From contig DAOWNO010000116.1 in NCBI GenBank assembly GCA_030642525.1, positions 1-6,770 on the forward strand: a stretch of 6,770 bases of DNA, given 5' to 3'. The notes under the pieces are model-generated. The model made no database searches and was not told the DNA's origin. It saw only the letters and a program-made list of their open reading frames with translations. A program made the translations under genes and the position numbers. Positions within the stretch are counted from its first letter, which is position 1. Every line of letters begins with the position of its first letter. The stretch comes from Candidatus Aegiribacteria sp. GTDB taxonomy: Bacteria > Fermentibacterota > Fermentibacteria > Fermentibacterales > JCC-6. This document shows, in pieces, positions 1-5,694 of this stretch.

Positions 1-732
1 CAGAACTACGTCGGGGAGATGATTTCCTTCAGGGATCAGAGAATTTATTTCGTATGCCCTAAGCCTGAAGATGTTGAATCACTGATGTACGGCTTGCTGG
101 AATCGCATACGAACATGCTGGAGAATGCAGCTTCGCTGCCTCCGGTTATACATGCTGCAATTGTGGCTTTCGGTTTTGTATTCATGCATCCGTTCGAGGA
201 TGGAAACGGCAGAATCCACCGTTTTCTGATTCACAACATCCTGTTTCTCAAGAATGCAGTTCCAGAGGGGTTGATGTTCCCTGTTTCAGCAGCGATGTTG
301 AAAAAACCTGACCTGTATGATTACGCTCTTGAAGCATTTTCCCGACCACTACTGTCCTTGCTGAAATTCGATCTGGATGAATTGGGACAAATGACCGTCA
401 GTGGAGAGACGGGAAACTTCTACAGGTACATAGATATGACGGTACAGGCTGAGACTCTCTTTGAGTTTGTCAAGATGACTGTTGACCATGAACTTGCTAT
501 GGAACTGGATTTTCTCGTGGATTACGATAGAGCCAGAAAGGCAATACAGGAAGTGATTGATATGCCGGATAAGAAGCTTGACCTGTTCATCAAGCTCTGT
601 CTGCAGAACAATGGCAGGTTGTCCGCAGGCAAGCGGAAAACACAATTCGCTTTCCTCAGGAACGATGAGCTGGAGGCAATCGAGGGGATTGTGCGAACTG
701 AGTTATCCGGCAAGCGGTCATTGATTGAATGA
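1..732 (+). CDS. Fic-family protein (probable AMP-transferase), 5'-truncated by the window edge
   Basis: The reading frame is already open at base 1 (QNYVGEM...), so the first in-frame ATG at 19 is probably internal and the true start lies upstream. The core Fic motif HPFEDGNGRIHR is complete at bases 187-222, matching the family consensus HPFx(D/E)GNGRxxR. It includes the catalytic His, the Mg-binding acidic residue and the phosphate-binding Gly/Asn/Arg residues. Family knowledge: Fic enzymes move AMP, or sometimes another phosphate-linked group, from a nucleotide onto a hydroxyl of a target protein in the cytoplasm. The ~165 residues after the motif are mostly helical-looking, with a late segment (LFIKLCLQNNGRLSAGKR) typical of long Fic proteins that have a C-terminal winged-helix-like region. 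The target is unknown. The regulatory N-terminus, including any inhibitory helix, cannot be seen. The gene ends 10 bases from the broken end of an opposite-strand fic fragment. Confidence 0.9.
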   Translation, partial: QNYVGEMISFRDQRIYFVCPKPEDVESLMYGLLESHTNMLENAASLPPVIHAAIVAFGFVFMHPFEDGNGRIHRFLIHNILFLKNAVPEGLMFPVSAAMLKKPDLYDYALEAFSRPLLSLLKFDLDELGQMTVSGETGNFYRYIDMTVQAETLFEFVKMTVDHELAMELDFLVDYDRARKAIQEVIDMPDKKLDLFIKLCLQNNGRLSAGKRKTQFAFLRNDELEAIEGIVRTELSGKRSLIE

Positions 733-742
733 ATCCTGCCTC

Positions 743-1015
743 AAGATCAGATAATGATGACTGAGTACCCTCGATCTGAGAAGAGAGTACGGCTTCCTTG
801 CGTACATATGAGTACAGGAAAAGTTCCTTGTCCGGCAGATGAGCCGAAACGCCGTCAAGTCGTCCGAGGGCCAGAACATCCGCTTCCAGGGTTTGCTGCA
901 GAGGACCTTCCAACACCAGTGTAGGCAAATGTGGCAAGGGATCCGGTATGAAGGCACAGACCTGCTCTTCATCTATGCTTCCGGTATCGTAATGACCTGT
1001 TTCTCCGCGTCGCAT
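743..1015 (-). pseudogene. Truncated fic gene: Fic_N domain only
   Basis: Starting at ATG 1015, the first 91 codons read as a standard N-terminus of a class II Fic protein. Visible landmarks are RRGETGHYDTG, FIPDPLPHLP near residues 22-31, LALGRLDGV near 48-56, and YVRKEAVLSSQIEGTQSSL at 70-88. The SSQIEG stretch (Ser78-Gly83) fits the inhibitory-helix motif (S/T)xxxE(G/N), whose Glu blocks ATP positioning in intact proteins. Similarity stops after SDL (residue 91, base 743). The same frame continues for 28 unrelated codons, antisense to the end of the plus-strand fic gene, to a stop at 656. The catalytic HPFxxGNGR domain is absent, so the enzyme is dead, although a short Fic_N polypeptide could still be made. 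No clear ribosome binding site is visible. It lies in the same direction as the hsdS tail upstream, consistent with a former restriction-modification operon. Confidence 0.85.
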
Positions 1016-1177
1016 AATCGTGCTGACATCTTATTCAGATTTGCTGAATTACGCAAAATACTATTAAGACTTCAATGCCAAAAACTTAATAAAGGAAGTG
1101 TTCTACCGAAAGCTCCTTCATCGAACTGATTTTTACTCACATAACAAAAGGCTTATTACTGTTTATTCCGGGATATG
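1016..1177. other. Gene-free stretch between the fic fragment and hsdS tail
   Basis: These 162 bases hold no frame I recognise. On the minus strand the hsdS stop overlaps an ATG (GCATGA, ATG at 1181-1179) that would start a product of only 14 codons, MTYPGINSNKPFVM. It looks like a translationally coupled start of a lost downstream gene, but the peptide is too short to assign. A second very short minus-strand frame (MKELSVEHFLY) follows. No hairpin followed by a T-run was found. Given recognisable fragments on both sides, decayed operon sequence is the simplest reading. Confidence 0.4.
1033..1049. repeat. Short inverted repeat just upstream of the fic fragment
   Basis: ATTCAG and CTGAAT form a perfect 6-base inverted repeat separated by 5 bases, 18 bases upstream of the fic fragment start codon. 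The surrounding 60 bases are AT-rich. Its size and place would suit an operator or a weak leader hairpin, but arms this short also occur by chance. No good -35/-10 pair could be placed around it. Confidence 0.25.
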
Positions 1178-1237
1178 TCATGCCAGCTCCCTCACATCTA
1201 TCTTGCCTGTGACAGCGGCGGAAATCAATGCGGAGCG
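1178..1237 (-). pseudogene. hsdS: C-terminal tail of a type I restriction specificity subunit (hsdS remnant)
   Basis: The minus strand reads RSALISAAVTGKIDVRELA followed by TGA. This is the highly characteristic C-terminal signature of HsdS proteins (family pattern: EYRSALISAAVTGKIDVR near the end). HsdS is the DNA-recognition subunit of type I restriction-modification complexes, working with HsdM and HsdR. The codon just before the tail is TAA (1240-1238), at the place where the family often has Tyr, so a single base change could have created this stop. The two target-recognition domains that make up most of a ~400-residue HsdS are missing from the window. Further upstream in the same frame RDRKPRMSVIV (near 1300-1340) loosely resembles the FLDRxTxxIDxLI segment that precedes the tail in HsdS, but that part is tentative. 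The parC gene occupies the space where the rest of hsdS would lie. Confidence 0.75.
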
Positions 1238-1423
1238 TTAATCTTCCGTTGAATTACTGATAGTGTTATCCATAATCATATCATATTCAGGAGACAATAC
1301 TATAACAGACATTCGCGGCTTGCGATCTCTTGAAATATTCAGGCTGTTGACAGAGAAATGATCTGACTCGTTATGCATGAACAGAAGATCGTACGATCTC
1401 GATAAGCTTTCCGGATACGGCAA
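1238..1423 (-). CDS. Doubtful 61-codon frame downstream of parC
   Basis: This frame starts with TTG 13 bases past the parC stop, behind a weak purine stretch (AGAAGAG), and runs to the TAA that directly precedes the hsdS tail. I do not recognise the product. It has no membrane segment, signal peptide or clear motif. Two readings are possible: a small unknown protein cotranscribed with parEC, or degraded hsdS sequence in frame with the tail beyond the stop. I prefer the second, because its final ~40 codons line up loosely with the coiled region that precedes the HsdS tail (an I and an acidic residue at the expected places, and an RDRK stretch). The evidence is weak for either. Confidence 0.2.
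   Translation of the reverse strand: MPYPESLSRSYDLLFMHNESDHFSVNSLNISRDRKPRMSVIVLSPEYDMIMDNTISNSTED
1386..1399. repeat. Perfect 14-base palindrome downstream of parC
   Basis: AGATCGTACGATCT is its own reverse complement. It lies 37 bases past the parC stop codon. As a hairpin it could form only a 5-base stem with a GTAC loop and no T-run follows on the minus strand, so it is not a good intrinsic terminator. It could be a protein-binding site, or chance. Confidence 0.35.
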
Positions 1424-1435
1424 CTCTTCTGCTCT

Positions 1436-3604
1436 TTATGAATTGCTTTCGGGATCAACAGGAATTGTTCCGAACAGATCTCCGGATTCTTCATCGTCGT
1501 CGGGGGTTACGATTTCCTCAGCCTTCTTGAGTACCTCTGATACGCGCCTGTGATATTCTTCCGTTTCCTGATCAATCTTTTCCGGAGATGCAGGCTGTGT
1601 CTTCCCGGTGTCCGCAGGGACAGCTTCTTCTTCTGATATTTCAGTTTCCTCTTCAGGCGACTCATCCGGAGGCTCAACATCTTCTGCGGTTATATCATCA
1701 TCGATCGGAATACCTTTTATGCTTGAGATGATCTTCTTTCCGCAGAGCTGCACGCCTATCGCGCTTTCACTTGTTACTCTGTATTCCGAGATAAGACAGT
1801 CATCTTTTCTCTTCCTCATCCTCTTTGTTCGTTCAAACCAGAAATCCAGTTTTATTTCCAATTCGTGGGTGAAGAAGACAGCAGTCCCTCCTTCGGGAAC
1901 GAATCGGTATTCCTTGTCAAGTATGAAGCTCTCCACGCAGAAACGCTTGATGTAGGCAATCTCAGTATCCTTCTGCTTATAGACAGCTGTAAAGATCATA
2001 CTCTTGTCAAGCACTCCGCAATAGAGTATTTCGCCGTCAATAAAATATTTGTCCTGAATCGGGATAACTCTGTAAGCTCCGTTTTTCAGGAAAAACACGA
2101 ACCTGTCGTACTCGGAAACATTGAAAACCTTCTCACCCTTGATGGAAGTACCAAGCAATCCGGTCTCGGGATTGAATCCCGCTTTCAGGTTCCTGATAGC
2201 AACTTTCTTGACATCGATATTGCTGAAATCCTCAATACTGGTCAGGCGTGGATATCCTTTTCCGTACTTTTCAAGAAGTCTTTCCAGATAGGTTACAGCG
2301 AATTCAACAATATTGCGAAGATTCAACCTTACTTTCTTCATTTTCTTACTGATATCACTCATTTCTGCCCTGTGACTATCAATATCAAACCTTGATATCC
2401 TTCGAATCTTCAGAGAGAGCAGCTTGTCAATATCCTCTTCGGTAACCTCAATTTTCTTCTGCTCGATAAAAGGTTGAAGACTGTTTCTCACCGCATCCCG
2501 GACGTTCTCCCAGGATGTGCATTCCTCTATGTTCTTGTAGAGCCTGTTCTCAATGAAGATCTGCTCGAGATCAAGCCAGTGAAGCCTGTTTCTGAAGTCA
2601 TCAAGCTCAAGCTTCAGCTCAAGCTTCAGAATTTCTATCAATCTGCCCGTACTGTAATGGACAAGTTCTGTAACGTTTGTCTCAACCGGATAGCCTTCCT
2701 GAATGACAATGATATTTGAGGTGTGCGGTTTTTCACAGTCAGTATGCGCGAAGAGCAGTTTGAGCCCTTCATCGGCACTGACACCTCTGGAAAGCCTTAC
2801 ATTGATTTCAACCGAATTAGTTGTGTAGTCATCAATTGACGCAACTTTTATTTTACCCTTGTTTGCGGCCAGTTCAATAGAGCTGATTATTGATTCAGTC
2901 GTTGTGCCCCAGGGGAGTTCCCTGATAATAAGATTCTTCTGACCCTGCTTCTCTATCCTGGCTCTGTTCCTTATCCTTCCTCTGCCGTCATCGTAATCTG
3001 TTACGTCAATTCTTCCACCCTGAGGAAAATCGGGAAAGAGTTCAAATTCCTGATCTTTCAGGCATGCAATCTGAGCCTTCAGAACCTCCTGAAAATTGTG
3101 AGGCAGAATACGTGTCGACAGGCCAACCGCTATACCCTCAGCTCCGAGGAGGAGAACAGCGGGGAGTTTCACAGGCAATAGAAGAGGTTCGCTGTTTCTG
3201 CCGTCATAGCTCGGGGAAAAATCCGTTATCCTCTTGTTGAAGAGGGTTTCTCTCGCAAGTTCGGTAAGCCTGCACTCAATATACCTTGGCGCAGAAGCCC
3301 GATCACCTGTATAAATATTTCCGAAGTTCCCCTGCCGCTCAATGAAGTAACCCCTGTTCGCGAGTGAAACCAGCGCGTCTCCTATTGATTGATCACCATG
3401 GGGATGGTATTTCATGCAGTGTCCGATAACATTGGCAACCTTGCTGAACCTTCCATCGTCCATCTCGAACAGGGACCAGAGTATCCTGCGCTGGACCGGC
3501 TTGAGTCCGTCGGCATCATCAGGTATGGCTCTGTCCTTTATCACGTAGGAGGCGTACTCAAGGAAATTTCTGTTGAATAGTTTCTTCAGGCTGGTGTCGC
3601 TCAT
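1436..3604 (-). CDS. parC: DNA topoisomerase IV subunit A (ParC / GyrA_2-like)
   Basis: This is the DNA breakage-reunion subunit of a type IIA topoisomerase, 722 residues. The winged-helix region is visible at residues 33-76 (GLKPVQRRIL, KYHPHGD). The catalytic Arg107-Tyr108 pair lies in APRYIECRL, and the DNA-bending isoleucine is Ile166 in TRILPHN. A tower and coiled-coil arm (about 320-450) and a short C-terminal domain (about 485-632) follow. No GyrA box (QRRGGKG) is present, so wrapping-dependent gyrase activity is unlikely and decatenation/relaxation is the better guess. Residues 635-722 are a strongly acidic tail. The length and the block GNIYTGDRASAPRY match FCB-type ParC and chlamydial GyrA_2 rather than proteobacterial GyrA. 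ATG 3604 overlaps the parE stop by 4 bases (ATGA), implying coupled translation. Gln72 replaces the GyrA Ser83 equivalent in the quinolone-resistance region, while the acidic partner Asp76 is kept. The frame is intact. Confidence 0.93.
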   Translation of the reverse strand: MSDTSLKKLFNRNFLEYASYVIKDRAIPDDADGLKPVQRRILWSLFEMDDGRFSKVANVIGHCMKYHPHGDQSIGDALVSLANRGYFIERQGNFGNIYTGDRASAPRYIECRLTELARETLFNKRITDFSPSYDGRNSEPLLLPVKLPAVLLLGAEGIAVGLSTRILPHNFQEVLKAQIACLKDQEFELFPDFPQGGRIDVTDYDDGRGRIRNRARIEKQGQKNLIIRELPWGTTTESIISSIELAANKGKIKVASIDDYTTNSVEINVRLSRGVSADEGLKLLFAHTDCEKPHTSNIIVIQEGYPVETNVTELVHYSTGRLIEILKLELKLELDDFRNRLHWLDLEQIFIENRLYKNIEECTSWENVRDAVRNSLQPFIEQKKIEVTEEDIDKLLSLKIRRISRFDIDSHRAEMSDISKKMKKVRLNLRNIVEFAVTYLERLLEKYGKGYPRLTSIEDFSNIDVKKVAIRNLKAGFNPETGLLGTSIKGEKVFNVSEYDRFVFFLKNGAYRVIPIQDKYFIDGEILYCGVLDKSMIFTAVYKQKDTEIAYIKRFCVESFILDKEYRFVPEGGTAVFFTHELEIKLDFWFERTKRMRKRKDDCLISEYRVTSESAIGVQLCGKKIISSIKGIPIDDDITAEDVEPPDESPEEETEISEEEAVPADTGKTQPASPEKIDQETEEYHRRVSEVLKKAEEIVTPDDDEESGDLFGTIPVDPESNS
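2606..2629. repeat. 12-base exact tandem repeat inside parC
   Basis: CTCAAGCTTCAG occurs twice head to tail and encodes the LKLE-LKLE stretch (residues about 326-334) in the helical arm of ParC. The 12-base unit keeps the frame. Family members have a Leu/Glu-rich helix of similar length here, so it may be convergent low-complexity helix sequence rather than a recent insertion. Confidence 0.6.
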
Positions 3605-5418
3605 ATGAGGTTCTCCATGATGAATTCCCGTCTTTCCGGAGTATTCTTGCCCATGTAGAACCTGAGCATATCGGGTACTTCTTTCAGGCGTGTTATTCGA
3701 ACCGGCTCAAGTCTGATATCCGGACCAATGAACTGACCGAATTCACCGGGTGATATCTCACCCAGACCTTTGAATCGCGTGATCTCTGCTTTCTTGCCAA
3801 CCTTCCCAATCGCTTCGTCCCGCTCTTTTTCGCTGTAGCAGTAGAAAGTTTCCTTTTTATTCCTGACACGGAACAAAGGTGTTGCCAGAATAAACAGGTG
3901 CTCATCCAGAACAAGACCTTCGAAGAAATGCAGAAACAGAGTCAGCAGCAGATTTCTGATGTGCATACCATCAATATCAGCGTCGGTAGCGAGAATTATC
4001 CTGTTATACCTCAGTCCATCGATATCATTCTCAATATTGAGGACTCTCATGATGTTGTAAATCTCTTCATTCTTGTAGACAGTATCCTGCCGGTGGCCGT
4101 AACAATTCAGCGGCTTGCCTTTCAGGGCGAAAACAGCCTGCGTATACACATCCCGGCATGCAATAATACTTCCGGCAGCACTTGCCCCTTCAGTAAGAAA
4201 TATCGAACTTTCCTCTGCCCTTTGATCGGAGTCGCCAAGGTGAATTTTACAGTCCCTCAGATTGGGAATTCTCAGAGCGATCTTCTTGGCCTGCTGTCTT
4301 GCTTTTTTCTTAACATTGCTGAGCTCGGTTCGCACTTTCTGATTTGTCTTGACTTTATTAACCAGTATTTCAGCGTCTTTCGGATTCCTGTGAAGATGCT
4401 GCTCGAGTTCGGTCTTGACCGTATTTACAATCCATCCCCTGATGTCACTGTTGCCCAGCCTGGTCTTGGTCTGAGATTCGAATACAGGCTCCTTAAGACG
4501 AATGGAAATTGCGGCGATTATTCCCTCACGAACATCCTGGCCCGAATAGCTTTCACCGGTGAAGGAATTGATCCCCTTGGTTACGCCCTCCTTGAATGCC
4601 GAGAGATGAGTACCTCCGCTGGAAGTGTACTGTCCATTGGCAAATGACAGATACCTCTCGCCAAAATCAGTTGTATGAGTAAGGACGAACTCAATTGTTT
4701 TCATTCGGAAGAAAACTACCGGATATATCGCAGTATCACCTGCTTCATCGTACAGAAGATCCTTCAGACCATCTTCGGATATGTATGTATGTCCATCCAG
4801 TTGAACCTTGAGTCCTGCATTGAGATACGCGTAATGCTGACACCGATCCTGCAGAAATTCCTCTCTGAACGCGTATTCTCCAAAGATCTCGGGATCAGGT
4901 GTGAACTCGACCAGAGTCCCGTTCCTCTTTGTGGTAGTACCTGTTACATCGCTCTGCAGCTCTCCTCTGCAGAATACAACCTCCCGATATTCTCCATCGC
5001 GATATGCAACCACCCTGAAACTCTCCGACAGAGCGTTCACCGCCTTGGTTCCGATTCCGTTCAGTCCGACGCTGAACATGAATACATCCGTATTATACTT
5101 GGCTCCTGTATTTATCTTCGAAACACATTCCACCAGCTTGCCAAGCGGAATTCCCCTGCCGAAATCCCTTATTGAAAGAGAATCGTTCCCCTGCCTGATT
5201 CTAATCCGCTTTCCGCACCCCATGATAAACTCATCAACCGAATTGTCCATTACCTCCTTGAAGAGGACGTAAATACCATCATCGGGATGAGAACCATCTC
5301 CGATTCGACCGATATACATACCGGTTCGAAGACGGATATGTTCAATAGAGGATAGGGTTTTTACTTTGCTCTCGTCGTAAACCGAGCTGGATTCATCAGT
5401 ATTCTGCTTTTTATTCAT
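3601..5418 (-). CDS. parE: DNA topoisomerase IV subunit B (ParE / GyrB_2-like)
   Basis: This is the ATPase and TOPRIM subunit partnering ParC, 605 residues, the usual size for FCB-type ParE and chlamydial GyrB_2. The GHKL ATPase domain shows KEVMDNSVDE (catalytic Glu55, Mg-binding Asn59), RDFGRGIP (Asp85) and GLNGIGTKAVNALS (118-131). The transducer carries QTKTRLG, with the ATP-contacting Lys318. The TOPRIM domain has Glu410 in TEGASAAGS and the metal-binding Asp479/Asp481 of DADIDG, followed by RFKGLGE near 548-554. The canonical EGDSA reads EGASA: Ala412 (codon GCA at 4185-4183) replaces an Asp that is nearly universal and corresponds to E. coli GyrB Asp426. ATG 5418 is the only reasonable start, since an in-frame TGA lies at 5442-5440 and no other start codon follows it. 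No Shine-Dalgarno sequence is evident. It is first gene of a two-gene operon with parC. Confidence 0.94.
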   Translation of the reverse strand: MNKKQNTDESSSVYDESKVKTLSSIEHIRLRTGMYIGRIGDGSHPDDGIYVLFKEVMDNSVDEFIMGCGKRIRIRQGNDSLSIRDFGRGIPLGKLVECVSKINTGAKYNTDVFMFSVGLNGIGTKAVNALSESFRVVAYRDGEYREVVFCRGELQSDVTGTTTKRNGTLVEFTPDPEIFGEYAFREEFLQDRCQHYAYLNAGLKVQLDGHTYISEDGLKDLLYDEAGDTAIYPVVFFRMKTIEFVLTHTTDFGERYLSFANGQYTSSGGTHLSAFKEGVTKGINSFTGESYSGQDVREGIIAAISIRLKEPVFESQTKTRLGNSDIRGWIVNTVKTELEQHLHRNPKDAEILVNKVKTNQKVRTELSNVKKKARQQAKKIALRIPNLRDCKIHLGDSDQRAEESSIFLTEGASAAGSIIACRDVYTQAVFALKGKPLNCYGHRQDTVYKNEEIYNIMRVLNIENDIDGLRYNRIILATDADIDGMHIRNLLLTLFLHFFEGLVLDEHLFILATPLFRVRNKKETFYCYSEKERDEAIGKVGKKAEITRFKGLGEISPGEFGQFIGPDIRLEPVRITRLKEVPDMLRFYMGKNTPERREFIMENLI

Positions 5419-5425
5419 TTCATAC

Positions 5426-5513
5426 CATATGTTATGTATTCAGTAATATTCCGCCACATCATATAGTATAATTCTAAGATATTCGATTCGCTAGCCATCA
5501 TATGTTGTATGAT
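5426..5513. repeat. Recurring AT-rich motif upstream of parE
   Basis: On the plus strand CATCATAT occurs at 5457-5464 and 5496-5503, and the related CATATGTT at 5426-5433 and 5499-5506, each time leading into TGTAT- or GTAT-like sequence. The copy at 5497-5513 forms a perfect inverted repeat, ATCATA-TGTTG-TATGAT. The middle copy overlaps the candidate -10. The arrangement is compatible with a set of operator half-sites, but AT-rich composition makes chance matches common. Confidence 0.3.
5465..5470 (-). promoter_or_regulatory. Possible -10 element for parE-parC
   Basis: TATACT on the minus strand matches the sigma-70 type -10 consensus at five of six bases and would place the transcript start about 40 bases before the parE ATG. 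No good -35 box is found at 16-18 bases upstream (TAGCGA at best). The preceding gene ends about 225 bases upstream, so a promoter in this gap is expected, but this exact site is only a candidate. Confidence 0.3.
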
Positions 5514-5552
5514 AATTACTGAAAATACCCTATATATTGATAATTCCCGAAT

Positions 5553-5681
5553 TCATGAGAATACTTCCCGCTTCCTGAGAAGCGTATCAGCTCCTCCTTG
5601 TATAAACCATAGAATCAGATACGCTGCTGTTGGAATAACCATACAGGCAATCATTGGAAAACCTGCAGTCAGGAATATCAT
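5553..5681 (-). pseudogene. Possible C-terminal remnant of a second flippase (42 codons)
   Basis: This minus-strand frame begins at ATG 5681, directly after an in-frame TGA and 13 bases past the stop of the neighbouring flippase. It encodes one membrane segment (about residues 3-27) and a basic end (LLRKREVFS). Its segment IPTAAYLILWFIQGGA aligns without gaps to LPALIYIPVWWLSGGG, the last membrane segment of the flippase, sharing Pro, Tyr, Trp and Gly-Gly at the same spacings. After these, both end within 13-14 residues in -RE(V/I)F and a short tail. I infer the 3' end of a diverged paralogue whose body was deleted. The DNA of the two ends is clearly different, so this is not a recent duplication. 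A free-standing small membrane protein is possible, but no ribosome binding site is evident before the ATG. Confidence 0.5.
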
Positions 5682-5694
5682 TCAATGTATCATT

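Noticed and set aside
656..742. The 28-codon continuation of the fic fragment past its break
   Set aside because: It is antisense to the end of the plus-strand fic gene and has no Fic similarity, so it is read-through sequence and not part of the domain.
733..760. An intrinsic terminator between the convergent fic genes
   Set aside because: No GC-rich hairpin followed by a T-run could be found on either strand.
839..1129. A 96-codon plus-strand frame
   Set aside because: It mostly overlaps, in antisense, the convincing Fic_N fragment, and its product is not recognisable.
1865..2395. A 176-codon open frame on the plus strand
   Set aside because: It is antisense to the ParC C-terminal region and shows no motif; the coding signal is on the minus strand.
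3898..4647. A 249-codon open frame on the plus strand
   Set aside because: It lies wholly antisense to the TOPRIM/transducer part of parE, which has clear family motifs. The antisense product shows no recognisable domain.
4675..5175. A 166-codon plus-strand frame opposite the ParE ATPase domain
   Set aside because: The minus strand encodes the GHKL motifs here; the plus frame is a by-product.
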